A DNA stretch of 64,000 bases, taken from positions 62,001 through 126,000 of the forward strand of contig JANNES010000012.1 in NCBI GenBank assembly GCA_031378845.1, read 5' to 3'. A model generated the notes under the pieces. That model did no database searches, was not told where the DNA came from, and saw only the letters and a program-made list of their open reading frames with translations. Below are positions 1 through 7,699 of the stretch, piece after piece; the stretch's first letter is position 1; each line of letters starts with the position of its first letter. This DNA is from JAJNPS01 sp031378845. GTDB lineage: Bacteria; Pseudomonadota; Alphaproteobacteria; Rhodobacterales; Rhodobacteraceae. Position numbers and translations under genes: made by a program.

Positions 1-95
1 GCCCGGCTGTCGAGCGTGAGGTCGCGCACGCGCGCCTCGCGCCCGCCTTGGGCCATCAGACCCAGTTCGGCCAAGCTGACTGATTTTTGCGCCAT
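1..95 (-). CDS. murE: UDP-MurNAc-tripeptide synthetase MurE, N-terminal fragment
   Basis: Only the first 31 codons are inside the window; the gene runs off the left edge. The start ATG is at 95 on the minus strand. The peptide opens MAQKSVSLAELGL and ends with DLTLDSR, which matches the N-terminal substrate-binding segment of MurE ligases (E. coli MurE has a TLDSR at the same place). MurE adds the third amino acid, usually meso-diaminopimelate, to UDP-MurNAc-dipeptide in the cytoplasm. Its position 42 nt after ftsI is the standard dcw order, which supports the call strongly even though little sequence is visible. Confidence 0.75.
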   Translation of the reverse strand, partial: MAQKSVSLAELGLMAQGGREARVRDLTLDSR

Positions 96-137
96 TGCCG
101 TCTCCGTCCCTGCAGGCGTGGTTTGCATCGGCCCAAC

Positions 138-1925
138 CTAGTTGCTGACGGCTGTTAGCGCATCGAGGGGGAGAGGTTCAACTGTCGGACGCAAGCCCAA
201 GAGAGGCGCGATACGGCGGATGACCTCGGCCGCGACGGGCACAGAGGTCCAACCCGCAGTGCGGCGCGGCTCGGGACCCGAGGTTTCAACCGGCTCGTCC
301 AGCATCACCATCACGACATATCTTGGATCAGAGGCGGGAAAGGTCGAGGCAAAGGTGTTGATCACCTTGTCCTTGTAATAGCCACCGCTACGCTTGGGCT
401 TGTCGGCGGTGCCGGTCTTGCCAGCCACCTCGTAGCCCGGCACGTCGCCCAACGATGCAGTGCCGTCGGTCACCACGCCGCGCAGCATTTTCATGGATGC
501 ACCCGCCACCTCCTGGCGCATCACGCGGACACCTGTGACGGGGCCCTCATGCTTTAAAAGGGTCGGCGTCAAGAGCACACCGCCGTTGGCAATAGCCCCG
601 TAAGCCGACGCCAGATGCAGCAGGCTGGCCGACATGCCATGCCCGTAAGATGTTGTTATCGTGACGATTTCCGGCCATCTTGCCGGGATCAGGGGTTTGG
701 CCCCCGGAGCCTCGACCAATTCCACCTTGGTCGGCTGAAAGAAACCCAACGACTTCAGGAACGCCTTTTGGCGCACCGGGCCGATCATCAGCGCAATATG
801 CGCAGTGCCGACATTCGAGGATTTGATGATGACGTCACGGACCGACAACAGCGGGCCATAATTCTTGTCCTTGAATTCCTTGATCAGATGCTTGCCCCAG
901 CGCATCGGGGCATTTGCATCCACCATGGTATCAGGATTGACCAGCCCCAGTTCCATTGCCTGGGCCACCGCAAAGATCTTGAATGTCGAGCCAAGCTCAT
1001 AGACGCCCTGCACCGCGCGGTTGAAAAGCGGGCTGTCGGCGGCATCGCCCTTGACCAGCGGGTTCGGGCGGTCATTGGGATCGAAATCCGGAAGCGACAC
1101 CATCGCGAGGATCTCGCCCGTACGCACATCCATGACAATGGCGGCAGCGCCCTTGGCATTCATCATGGTCATGCCAGCCCCAAGCACCTCGGCGACGGTG
1201 GCCTGAATGGTCAGGTCCAGCGACAAAGCCAGAGGCGTGCTGGCCAGAGCAGGATCGCTGAGCCGCGCATTCAGCGCCTTTTCGATGCCAGCGGTGCCGA
1301 TCAGCTCTGCCGAAGCAACACCTTCGGCGCCAAAACCGGAGCCGCCAAGGACGTGCGCGGCCAAGCGGCCATTGGGATAAAGGCGCATCTCGCGCGGACC
1401 GAACAACAGGCCCGGATCGCCGATGTCATGCACGCGCTGCAGCTGTTCGGGGCTGAGCACGCGGCGGATCCAGACGAAACTGCGCCCGTCGGTAAAGCGG
1501 CGGGCAAGGTCGGCGGCATCAAGTTCGGGGAAGATGCGCGCCAATTCAGACGCCACGCGTCCGGGATCGACCATGATCTTGGGATGGGCATAAAGCGCGT
1601 TGGTCGTCATGTTGGTGGCAAGGATGCGGCCGTTGCGATCAACGATCTCGGCGCGCTGGGCCACCACTTCGGCACCGGAGGCGGCACTTTGCGGCTCTGT
1701 CGGCAAGGACCACGACAGCATGCCCATCCGCGCCCCGATGGTCACGAAGGCCATGGCAAAGCAAAACCCCAAGAGCAAAAGGCGAAACTCGGCACGGCTG
1801 CGCGCACGGTCGCGGCTGGCCTCGTTGCGCAGGCGGGCGTTTTCGCGCTGGATGCTGTCAGGGTTTTCACCGCGCAGGCGGGCGTTGAGGATCTGGGCCA
1901 GCGGACGAAGCGGGGTGCGGATCAC
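138..1925 (-). CDS. ftsI: Peptidoglycan D,D-transpeptidase FtsI (PBP3)
   Basis: Class B penicillin-binding protein of 595 aa that crosslinks septal peptidoglycan in the divisome. One membrane anchor lies at about residues 48-70, followed by a dimerisation domain (about 88-235) and the transpeptidase domain. All three active-site motifs are present: STFK at 313-316 (Ser313 is the acylated nucleophile), SSN at 369-371 and KTGT at 503-506. The start is GTG at 1925, overlapping the ftsL stop by 4 nt, which implies translational coupling in the mraZ-rsmH-ftsL-ftsI-murE operon. Length is normal for the alphaproteobacterial protein. Confidence 0.96.
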   Translation of the reverse strand: MIRTPLRPLAQILNARLRGENPDSIQRENARLRNEASRDRARSRAEFRLLLLGFCFAMAFVTIGARMGMLSWSLPTEPQSAASGAEVVAQRAEIVDRNGRILATNMTTNALYAHPKIMVDPGRVASELARIFPELDAADLARRFTDGRSFVWIRRVLSPEQLQRVHDIGDPGLLFGPREMRLYPNGRLAAHVLGGSGFGAEGVASAELIGTAGIEKALNARLSDPALASTPLALSLDLTIQATVAEVLGAGMTMMNAKGAAAIVMDVRTGEILAMVSLPDFDPNDRPNPLVKGDAADSPLFNRAVQGVYELGSTFKIFAVAQAMELGLVNPDTMVDANAPMRWGKHLIKEFKDKNYGPLLSVRDVIIKSSNVGTAHIALMIGPVRQKAFLKSLGFFQPTKVELVEAPGAKPLIPARWPEIVTITTSYGHGMSASLLHLASAYGAIANGGVLLTPTLLKHEGPVTGVRVMRQEVAGASMKMLRGVVTDGTASLGDVPGYEVAGKTGTADKPKRSGGYYKDKVINTFASTFPASDPRYVVMVMLDEPVETSGPEPRRTAGWTSVPVAAEVIRRIAPLLGLRPTVEPLPLDALTAVSN

Positions 1926-2281
1926 AGGCCGCCCTCCGCTTCGGTCCCGCTGACGCTGACAGCGTCGGTCAGGTTGGGGGTCTGCGGGGCAAGGGCAGGA
2001 TAGGCCACCTGGGCCACATGACCGAACTGCGCAGGCTCCATCGGCATCAGGCCAAGCCGGTCGAAGTTCAGCTCCACCAGTTCACGCAGCCGGTCGGGGC
2101 GGTTGAGATAGGCCCATTCGGCGCGCTGCACGCCGAGACTTTCGCGCAACGCGGCGATACCGGTCTGCAGATCGCGCAGATCGCGCAAGGCGGTCTGGGT
2201 TTGGTAATTCTCGCGGTAAGCCCAAAAGCCGGTGGCGATCATCGCCAGAAACGCGAGAACGGCAAAGGCGGGGCGCATCAT
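1922..2281 (-). CDS. ftsL: Cell division protein FtsL
   Basis: Small bitopic divisome protein of 119 aa. The only membrane segment is at about residues 4-22 (AVLAFLAMIATGFWAY), followed by a periplasmic coiled-coil stretch (about 25-60) rich in Q, L and R and then a conserved-looking ELNFDRLGLMPMEPAQF tail typical of alphaproteobacterial FtsL. FtsL bridges FtsB/FtsQ and activates FtsW-FtsI. The gene overlaps both neighbours (rsmH stop and ftsI start) by 4 nt. FtsL sequences diverge strongly, so the call rests mainly on topology, size and position. Confidence 0.88.
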   Translation of the reverse strand: MMRPAFAVLAFLAMIATGFWAYRENYQTQTALRDLRDLQTGIAALRESLGVQRAEWAYLNRPDRLRELVELNFDRLGLMPMEPAQFGHVAQVAYPALAPQTPNLTDAVSVSGTEAEGGL

Positions 2282-3282
2282 CTTTTGCGTCCTTTCACGG
2301 GCAAGGTCGGCACGGCAATCCGGTCGGAATCAATCTTTTGGGCGGGGGCTGCCAGACGCTCGGCGACGCGCAGCTTGGCCGAGCGCGATCGCGGGTTGGC
2401 GGCAAGCTCTGCCGCATCGGCGACAATCGCGCGGCGCGTGGTCAGGCGGTAGCGCGCAGTTTCAACTGCAGCGGGCGGAGCATAGCGGTTGGCGTTCGGG
2501 TCCTGCCCCGCGGCGAGTTGCAGGTACTGCTTGACGATGCGGTCCTCAAGACTGTGGAAGGTCACGACCGCCAGCTTGCCACCGGGGACAAGCGCGCGTT
2601 CAGCGGCCGCAAGACCCTCGGCCAGTTCCCAGAACTCGGCATTCACAGCGATGCGCAGGGCCTGAAAGCTGCGCGTGGCGGGATGGCTCTGGCCCGGCTT
2701 GGGGCGCGGCAGGCAGCGGGCAACGATCTCGGCCAGTTGCAAGGTTGTCGTGATGGGCACGAGCGCGCGGGCCGCCAATATGGCGCGGGCGATCCGGCGC
2801 GAGGCATGTTCCTCGCCGAAGACATACAAGATGTCCGCCAGCTCTGCCTCGTCGCTGTCATTCACGAGGTCAGCAGCAGACGTGCCGTCCTGACCCATCC
2901 GCATGTCGAGGGGGCCATCTTTCTGGAACGAAAAGCCCCGCTCGGCTTGGTCGATCTGCATCGAGGACACGCCGAGATCAAGCACCACGCCATCGACCTT
3001 GATGCCTGCAAGCGTATCGAGGTTCGAGAACGTCCCCGCGATCAGGGTCAGGCGCGTGCCGTAAGCGTCAGCCCAGGTTGCGGCCATTGACAACGCCAGA
3101 GGATCACGGTCGATGCCGATGACGCGGTCTGCGCCCGCATCAAGCAGCCCGCGCGCGTAGCCGCCTGCGCCAAAGGTGCCGTCAATCCAGATGCCACGCA
3201 CCGGGGCCACGGCGGCCAGCAGGGGCGTCAAAAGCACAGGAACATGTGGGACGCGCGGCTGGCCGGGGTCGCGAAAGGTCAT
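2278..3282 (-). CDS. rsmH: 16S rRNA (cytosine(1402)-N(4))-methyltransferase RsmH
   Basis: About 334 aa. The N-terminal SAM-binding motif DGTFGAGGYARGLL and the acidic end of strand 2 (VIGIDRDPLAL) are clear, followed by VVLDLGVSSMQIDQAERGFS and, near the C terminus, VTFHSLEDRIVKQYL, all signatures of the MraW/RsmH family. It methylates N4 of C1402 in 16S rRNA and is usually the second gene of the dcw operon. The ATG at 3282 shares one base with the mraZ stop; a GTG one codon upstream (3285) is an alternative start. No anomaly seen. Confidence 0.96.
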   Translation of the reverse strand: MTFRDPGQPRVPHVPVLLTPLLAAVAPVRGIWIDGTFGAGGYARGLLDAGADRVIGIDRDPLALSMAATWADAYGTRLTLIAGTFSNLDTLAGIKVDGVVLDLGVSSMQIDQAERGFSFQKDGPLDMRMGQDGTSAADLVNDSDEAELADILYVFGEEHASRRIARAILAARALVPITTTLQLAEIVARCLPRPKPGQSHPATRSFQALRIAVNAEFWELAEGLAAAERALVPGGKLAVVTFHSLEDRIVKQYLQLAAGQDPNANRYAPPAAVETARYRLTTRRAIVADAAELAANPRSRSAKLRVAERLAAPAQKIDSDRIAVPTLPVKGRKR

Positions 3283-3800
3283 CACGCTTGTTTCGCCCGT
3301 TTGGCGCGAGCCAACCGGACGCGCATATCCACCTTGTCGTCTTTTTCACCCTGGGCCGTGCTGGCCTCATCGAAATGCTCGCGGCGGAAAAGCTGGAACC
3401 GGTCGCCACGCCCGGCAAAGACCGCTTCGGCGCCGTTGGCCAATTCGTCACCGTGCAGCCCGATCTTCTGGCGCACCTGCGGCGGCAGCACGATGCGCCC
3501 ATCTGGTTCCACCTCGACGACGATCGACCGCTGGATCATCTCAAGCTCCAGCGCAAGGCGATCCTCGTCGTCCTCGTCCAGCGCCAGAATTGCTGCGGTT
3601 TCCGCGTCCATGCCCTGTTTGGAATAGCATTCCACAAAGCTTCGGTATTTGCCGCCATAGACGATGTAGAGGCGCGGGCGCGTATGTTCGGGAGACGGCG
3701 GATCTTCGACTTCGAGCGCGCGCCGAAAGGCTGCCGGGATCGAGACCCGCGCCTTGGCATCTACCTTTTGGTAGAACTCGCCCCTGAAATCCCCTGACAT
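3282..3800 (-). CDS. mraZ: Division/cell wall cluster transcriptional regulator MraZ
   Basis: Two SpoVT/AbrB-like swapped-hairpin halves are visible: GEFYQKVDAKARVSIPAAFR near the start, and VEVEPDGRIVLPPQVRQKIG after an acidic DEDDEDR linker. That is the MraZ layout; MraZ forms a ring that binds TGGGN repeats and controls the dcw operon. I place the start at the ATG at 3800, giving 172 aa in line with the family and beginning MSGDFRGEFYQ. The reading frame extends upstream to a TTG at 3854, but that would lie inside the leader terminator region and adds non-conserved residues. It is the first gene of the operon, preceded by an unusually long leader. Confidence 0.95.
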   Translation of the reverse strand: MSGDFRGEFYQKVDAKARVSIPAAFRRALEVEDPPSPEHTRPRLYIVYGGKYRSFVECYSKQGMDAETAAILALDEDDEDRLALELEMIQRSIVVEVEPDGRIVLPPQVRQKIGLHGDELANGAEAVFAGRGDRFQLFRREHFDEASTAQGEKDDKVDMRVRLARAKRAKQA

Positions 3801-3852
3801 TTGCCCTGCGGGCTCCCGTGTTGTTCTGGCTGCAGGCCCCGAAACAGGGGTC

Positions 3853-3895
3853 AAAAATAATAACGACGGACCGAGCTGCTGCCACTGCTCGATCC
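3853..3895 (-). terminator. Rho-independent terminator inside the mraZ leader
   Basis: On the minus strand GGATCGAGC (3895-3887) pairs with GCTCGGTCC (3876-3868), giving a 9-bp stem with one G-U pair and a 10-nt loop. It is followed by GTCGTTATTATTTTT. It lies about 55 nt before the mraZ start and would release a short leader RNA while letting some transcripts read into the operon. Confidence 0.7.
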
Positions 3896-4211
3896 GCCGC
3901 CTGTCCCATCGCTGGGCGTCCAGCTACGCATGCCACCTGGGGGAGATGTCTGCTTTGCGCGCGCGCCGGATCTCTTCATTCGGTGAAAGGGTTGCCTGTA
4001 TGTAACTGCCTTGTTCGCCTGTTCGGGGTCTTGAGCTGCCCCTGCTTCGTACGTCAATTTCACCGTGCAATATGGATGCCATGGGAATTTATGGGTGGCA
4101 ACAAAAAAGTTGCAAGTTCATAGCAAATATTGAGCTACAGGCCTTGGGCAAGCAGCATCTTGTGGCGGAACGCTTTCACAATCTGGGGTGGGACGGCCAA
4201 TTATTTCTATT
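3855..4211 (-). ncRNA. UpsM-like 5' leader sRNA of the dcw operon
   Basis: Between a promoter-like element (4219-4247) and mraZ lies about 410 nt of non-coding DNA transcribed toward mraZ, ending in an intrinsic terminator at 3853-3895. In Rhodobacter sphaeroides the dcw cluster has the same design: a long leader releases the sRNA UpsM by partial termination and RNase E cleavage. I infer a homologous RNA of about 350 nt here, longer than I recall for UpsM. Internally there is a small hairpin with a U6 loop (GCAAC-TTTTTT-GTTGC, around 4096-4113 on the minus strand). Primary sequence identity to UpsM could not be checked; the RNA 5' end is estimated from the -10 element. Confidence 0.55.
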
Positions 4212-4218
4212 TATTCTC

Positions 4219-4247
4219 TATATATGGTGCCAATGCACCAAAGCCAC
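4219..4247 (-). promoter_or_regulatory. Candidate dcw promoter with palindromic spacer
   Basis: Minus strand: GTGGCT (4247-4242, -35 candidate), 17 bp, then TATATA (4224-4219, -10 candidate) in an AT-rich tract. The spacer is almost entirely the inverted repeat TGGTGC-ATTG-GCACCA. Its position between the MraZ-type boxes and the leader supports it as the operon promoter; the -35 match is only moderate. Confidence 0.45.
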
Positions 4248-4266
4248 ATTTTCCCTAGTTTTCCCA
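4242..4266 (-). promoter_or_regulatory. Three MraZ-type boxes at 10-bp spacing
   Basis: On the minus strand TGGGA (4266-4262), AGGGA (4256-4252) and TGGCT (4246-4242) occur with exact 10-bp periodicity. MraZ is known to bind three TGGGN repeats separated by 5 nt. The first copy is perfect, the second differs in one base, and the third also deviates in one conserved base. The last copy overlaps the -35 candidate, which would fit autorepression by MraZ. Confidence 0.5.
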
Positions 4267-4343
4267 GTTAATTTTAGACCATGAGCCGTCTTGCCGTGTC
4301 AAGCCATTGATGTTCTTGAAATGTTCGATTACTTTGTCGAGAA

Positions 4344-4736
4344 TCAGGCAGGACAAAACCCGAAGCTCGCTTCGTGCCATGATTTCCCGGTGGACTTGAT
4401 TCGATGTCGCGCCGCTTGGGCGGCAGGGACCGGAAGGTCGAAGAGATGCCGAAGATGGCGCTCCCGATGGTCAAAGGCCGAGCGTGCGGTGGCGGGGTCA
4501 TCCAACGCCTTGGCCACTGCGTTGCGCCCCTGCACGGCGACTTGAAATTGCAGCGCCAGGTGTTCGCCGGTGACGCCGCGCACCGGATGGGCTGCCGACG
4601 CCTCGGCCAGATGCGCCTGCACATGGGCAGAGCCAGACCTCAGGCTCTCGTCGGTTGCCGCCCGCATGGCGGGGTAGGTCTGGAACATTTTTTGCACCGC
4701 CGTGCCCGCAACAGCGCTGAAATCCGGCAGCGGCAT
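4344..4736 (-). CDS. Hypothetical protein
   Basis: Reading frame of about 130 codons from an ATG at 4736 (a TTG lies three codons upstream). The product is alanine-rich and looks mostly helical, with no signal peptide, membrane segment or motif I recognise. Composition is compatible with a real soluble protein, and no better frame covers this interval. It ends about 80 nt before the MraZ-box/promoter region. No function can be proposed, and it could be a degraded gene, since the last 30 residues look less protein-like than the rest. Confidence 0.35.
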   Translation of the reverse strand: MPLPDFSAVAGTAVQKMFQTYPAMRAATDESLRSGSAHVQAHLAEASAAHPVRGVTGEHLALQFQVAVQGRNAVAKALDDPATARSAFDHRERHLRHLFDLPVPAAQAARHRIKSTGKSWHEASFGFCPA

Positions 4737-4843
4737 GGCGCGCAAGCTGCGGCGCAGGCCGAGGCAGGCGACAACCCGCCGCCGGATCCGATCTATCGCG
4801 GCGGTGAGGAGACTTTGTCAGGCTTTGCCGCAAAGGGCGTGGG

Positions 4844-5311
4844 TCATGCAGGCCCGCGCGCAGCCGCCTCAACCGCGGCGAGGTCGATCTTGCCCATCGT
4901 CATTACCGCCTTGTGTGCGCGCGACGCCGTGCGCTGGTCAGGCTGACCGACAAGCCGCATCACCGCTTCGGGCACGATCTGCCAGGACAGGCCGAACCGG
5001 TCCTTCAGCCAGCCGCATTGCGAGGGCGCACCGCCACCCGCGATCAGCGCGTCCCACAAGCGGTCGGTTTCGGCCTGATCGGGCGTCTGGACCATGATCG
5101 AGACGCATTCGGACAGTGGAAAATGCGGCCCGGCGTCGAGGATCTGGTAGCACATGCCACCAAGGGTGAAATCGGTCACCTCGAAGCCACCACCGCCTTC
5201 ACCGGAAAAGCTGGTTTCGACCCGGCTGCCGGGGATCAGGCTGCAGTAGAAAGTGGCGGCTTCGCGGCCACGGCCGTTGAACCAAAGAACGGTGCGGATG
5301 GGAAAGGTCAT
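4844..5311 (-). CDS. VOC family protein (PhnB/3-demethylubiquinone methyltransferase-like fold)
   Basis: 155 aa. It begins with a beta strand followed by WFNGRGREAATFYCSLIPGSRV, the typical start of PhnB-type glyoxalase/VOC proteins, and contains QTPDQAETDRLWDALIAGGG and LKDRFGLSWQIVPEA, the second half of the same fold. Such proteins are small cytoplasmic enzymes or binding proteins whose substrates are mostly unknown. An AAAGGA ribosome site sits 7 nt before the ATG at 5311. The C terminus (about residues 128-150) continues past the core fold with basic and alanine-rich residues. It lies 54 nt downstream of the dihydrofolate-reductase-like gene on the same strand. Confidence 0.87.
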   Translation of the reverse strand: MTFPIRTVLWFNGRGREAATFYCSLIPGSRVETSFSGEGGGGFEVTDFTLGGMCYQILDAGPHFPLSECVSIMVQTPDQAETDRLWDALIAGGGAPSQCGWLKDRFGLSWQIVPEAVMRLVGQPDQRTASRAHKAVMTMGKIDLAAVEAAARGPA

Positions 5312-5365
5312 CGATTTGTCCTTTTCAATTGCGATGCACGGGTGTGTTGCGGTTGTGGCGGGCGT

Positions 5366-6031
5366 TCACCATGTATCGTCGCGGGCCATGCGCGCCTGGC
5401 GTTGCAGTTCGGCGGCACTTGGCTCGGGGCCCGGAAAGGTGCCGGTCGGCACCGCGCCCGACGGCGCGTAGCTGGCGATGACCACGCCCGAAGACGTTAC
5501 CGTGCCGCTGATCAGCGTCATGCCGAAAGCGGGCGTGCCGGGACCAAACAGGCGCTTGCCGGCACCAAGAACGACCGGAAAGGTCAGCAAAAGCAGGCGA
5601 TCCAGCAGCTGGGCGGCAAAAAGCTGCGGGTAGAGGGTCGCGCTGCCCCAGATAAAGAGATCCGGGCCGTCACCCTCTTTCAGCGCCCTGACCGCGTCGA
5701 TATCGCCCAGACGATGGCTGTTTTGCCAGTCGAGCGGCCCGTTGCCGCGCGTCAGGACGTATTTCGCCGCCTTGCCGAACCCCTGCCCGACCGGATTGTC
5801 GGCAGAGACATGCGGCCAGTAGCCGGCAAAGATGTCATAGGTCCGGCGACCAAGCAGCAAGTCGTAAGGCGTCGCGAACACATCTGCCAAAGCTGCGTCC
5901 ATGGCCTCGTCGGAGACAGGAGCAACCCAGCCGCCGTGGGCAAAGCCGCCGGTCGGATCTTCGGTCGGGCCGCCCGGTGCCTGGATGACGCCGTCAAGCG
6001 ATTGATAGACCCCCGCCACGATCTTGCGCAT
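5366..6031 (-). CDS. Dihydrofolate reductase family protein (RibD C-terminal fold)
   Basis: About 221 aa beginning MRKIVAGVYQSLDGVIQ, the hallmark N terminus of the RibD_C/YyaP branch of the dihydrofolate reductase fold. Further signatures are LLLGRRTYDIFAGYWP and LFIWGSATLYPQL (the NADPH-binding GS loop). The function is probably an NADPH-dependent reduction, but the substrate is unknown for this branch. I use the ATG at 6031 because a strong AGGGGG lies 8 nt upstream; the open frame extends back only to a TTG at 6088 that falls inside the operator palindrome. The operator at 6082-6099 suggests control by a TetR-type repressor. Confidence 0.88.
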   Translation of the reverse strand: MRKIVAGVYQSLDGVIQAPGGPTEDPTGGFAHGGWVAPVSDEAMDAALADVFATPYDLLLGRRTYDIFAGYWPHVSADNPVGQGFGKAAKYVLTRGNGPLDWQNSHRLGDIDAVRALKEGDGPDLFIWGSATLYPQLFAAQLLDRLLLLTFPVVLGAGKRLFGPGTPAFGMTLISGTVTSSGVVIASYAPSGAVPTGTFPGPEPSAAELQRQARMARDDTW

Positions 6032-6081
6032 CGAGGCCCCCTGTTTTCTGGGATCGGGCGCGAACGCCGGACACAATTTAG

Positions 6082-6099
6082 ATACCAACCGGTTGGTAT
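6082..6099. promoter_or_regulatory. Perfect 18-bp palindrome, TetR/AcrR-type operator
   Basis: ATACCAACCGGTTGGTAT is its own reverse complement over all 18 bases. The form (A-T rich ends, ACCAACC-GGTTGGT core) is typical of TetR-family operators. It is centred about 60 bp upstream of the dihydrofolate-reductase-like start codon. No tetR gene is present in the window, so the repressor must be encoded elsewhere. Confidence 0.75.
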
Positions 6100-6151
6100 G
6101 CTGTCAAGCCCGGTGTCTGCCCGCCATCTTGCGGGACAAATCAAGGGGTCT

Positions 6152-7225
6152 TCAGGCCATGCCACCCGCGACCAGACGCTGCGCCAGACGGGCATAGGCT
6201 TCGGACTGGGCGCCCTCGCCTGCCGCGATGGGCGTGCCGCTGTCGCCAGCAATGCGGACCTCCAAGGCCAGGGGCAGTTCGCCAAGGAATGGCAGGCCCA
6301 GCCTCACCGCTTCAAGAGCAACGCCGCCGTGGCCAAAGATATGCGCCTCGTGCCCGCAGTTGGGGCAGATGTAGGTGGACATGTTCTCGATCAGGCCGAG
6401 GACAGGTGTCTTGAGCTTGTCGAACATGTCGAGCGCCTTGCGCGCATCCAGCAGCGCCACATCCTGCGGTGTGGAGACGACGATGGCCCCCGTCAGATGC
6501 GTGCGCTGGCAAAGCGTCAGCTGGATGTCACCGGTGCCGGGCGGCAGGTCGATGATGAGAATGTCGAGCCGCCCCCACGCCACCTGTCCCAAAAGCTGCT
6601 GCAAGGCGCCCATGATCATCGGGCCGCGCCAGACCACGGCCTCACCTTCATTCAGCATCAGGCCGATCGACATCATGGTGACGCCGTGCGCGATGAGGGG
6701 TTCGATGATCTTGCCATCGGGCGAGGCAGGGCGTTTTGAGACACCCATCATCTTGGGCTGAGAGGGGCCGTAGATGTCGGCGTCAAGCAGGCCCACGCGG
6801 CGGCCCTGTCGCGCCAGCGCAACCGCAAGATTGGACGCGACGGTCGATTTGCCCACCCCACCTTTGCCTGAGGCGATGGCGATGATCCGGTCAATGCCGG
6901 AAATGCGCTGTGGGCCGCCCTGCTGGGGCGTCGGGTGCTGGCCGATCTTGAGGCTGGGGGGGGCAGGCTTTGCGGCAGGACCATGGGCGGTCATCACCAC
7001 CTGCACGGCTGTCACACCGGGCAAGGCCGCCAGTGCCGCCTCTGCCGCCGCCTGCACAGGCGCCAGCGCGCGGGCCTCGTCGGGTGTTGCGGCCTCGATC
7101 ACAAAGCGCACAGTCCCGCCCTCGATGCTGAGCGCCCGAAGCATGTCGCGGGCAACCAGATCGCCTCCACCGGGCAGCGGCAGGCGCGCCAGAACCTTAA
7201 TCACCTCGTTGCGATCAACCGACAT
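6152..7225 (-). CDS. mrp: Mrp/NBP35 family Fe-S cluster carrier ATPase (ApbC)
   Basis: 357 aa. An N-terminal MIP18-like domain (residues about 1-85) precedes a deviant Walker A, GKGGVGKSTVASNLAVAL, with the signature lysine of the SIMIBI class. DLPPGTGDIQLTLCQ follows, and then the CPNCGHEAHIFGHGG segment whose CxxC pair binds the bridging [4Fe-4S] cluster in the dimer. The family delivers Fe-S clusters to apo-proteins in the cytoplasm. ATG at 7225. The gene points away from ccaF1, so the 250-bp region upstream serves two divergent units. Confidence 0.94.
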   Translation of the reverse strand: MSVDRNEVIKVLARLPLPGGGDLVARDMLRALSIEGGTVRFVIEAATPDEARALAPVQAAAEAALAALPGVTAVQVVMTAHGPAAKPAPPSLKIGQHPTPQQGGPQRISGIDRIIAIASGKGGVGKSTVASNLAVALARQGRRVGLLDADIYGPSQPKMMGVSKRPASPDGKIIEPLIAHGVTMMSIGLMLNEGEAVVWRGPMIMGALQQLLGQVAWGRLDILIIDLPPGTGDIQLTLCQRTHLTGAIVVSTPQDVALLDARKALDMFDKLKTPVLGLIENMSTYICPNCGHEAHIFGHGGVALEAVRLGLPFLGELPLALEVRIAGDSGTPIAAGEGAQSEAYARLAQRLVAGGMA

Positions 7226-7326
7226 CTGTTTCTCCGCTGCCTGTTCTTTGTACTAAGGTCGCGATCTTTGCGCAGAAGGGCAAGGCTCCGTTAATAAAAT
7301 GCTCAAAAACCAAGCGAAGCGTCTGA

Positions 7327-7373
7327 GAATTATGAATAATTCATGACGATCAGCCATGCAATTGCTGCATGGC
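7327..7373. repeat. Two adjacent inverted repeats between mrp and ccaF1
   Basis: GAATTAT-GA-ATAATTC (7327-7342) and GCCATGCA-ATTGC-TGCATGGC (7353-7373) are perfect inverted repeats with 7-bp and 8-bp arms, 10 bp apart, in the divergent promoter region. They are candidate operators; no binding protein can be named. Confidence 0.45.
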
Positions 7374-7392
7374 AGCATTGCACCACATGCCG

Positions 7393-7421
7393 TTGTGCAA
7401 GCGCAGCATTAGCCTCATGTT
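7393..7421 (+). promoter_or_regulatory. Candidate heat-shock-type promoter of ccaF1-ccsR
   Basis: TTGTGC, a 17-bp spacer and CATGTT lie about 60 bp before the ccaF1 start. In R. sphaeroides the homologous locus is driven by RpoHI/RpoHII. The match here is only suggestive. Confidence 0.3.
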
Positions 7422-7478
7422 ACCCCTAACAGCGCGACAGAACGCTTTGTCCCCTTTCTTAATCGAGGCTTGAGCACC

Positions 7479-7697
7479 ATGGCTAACTTTGTAAACAGTA
7501 CCACCATTGCGCCCAACCGGCTTTTGGATCGCTTGCTGGCATTTGCCCCGGCAACGGCGACCGCCATGCGCAAGCGCCGCTTGTACACACAGACACTTTA
7601 TGAGCTGAACCTGCTGAGCGACCGCGAGTTGACAGATCTTGGGATCAGCCGCCTGTCCATCCGCGATGTGGCTCTGGAGGCCGCCTACGGCAATTGA
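7479..7697 (+). CDS. ccaF1: DUF1127 protein CcaF1-like, host gene of the CcsR sRNAs
   Basis: 72 aa from the ATG at 7479 (a TTG three codons upstream is less likely because it sits almost on the GAGG ribosome site). The C-terminal half, with RRLYTQTLYELNLLSDRELTDLGISR, is the DUF1127 domain, a short arginine-rich helical pair. In Rhodobacter sphaeroides the equivalent protein, CcaF1, is an RNA-binding protein co-transcribed with, and influencing, four downstream CcsR sRNAs. The first CcsR-type hairpin begins 7 nt after this stop codon, so the context matches closely. The symbol is assigned by that synteny plus the domain, not by an alignment. Confidence 0.85.
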   Translation: MANFVNSTTIAPNRLLDRLLAFAPATATAMRKRRLYTQTLYELNLLSDRELTDLGISRLSIRDVALEAAYGN

Positions 7698-7699
7698 GT

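Noticed and set aside
3901..3960. Additional MraZ boxes (GATGGGACAG, GTGGCATG) near mraZ
   Set aside because: They lack the 10-bp periodicity and lie downstream of the promoter; the set at 4242-4266 fits far better.
3855..4266. RNase P RNA (rnpB) or tmRNA in the long mraZ leader
   Set aside because: The conserved cores (for example GAGGAAAGTC) are not found on either strand; the UpsM-type leader explanation fits position and terminator better.
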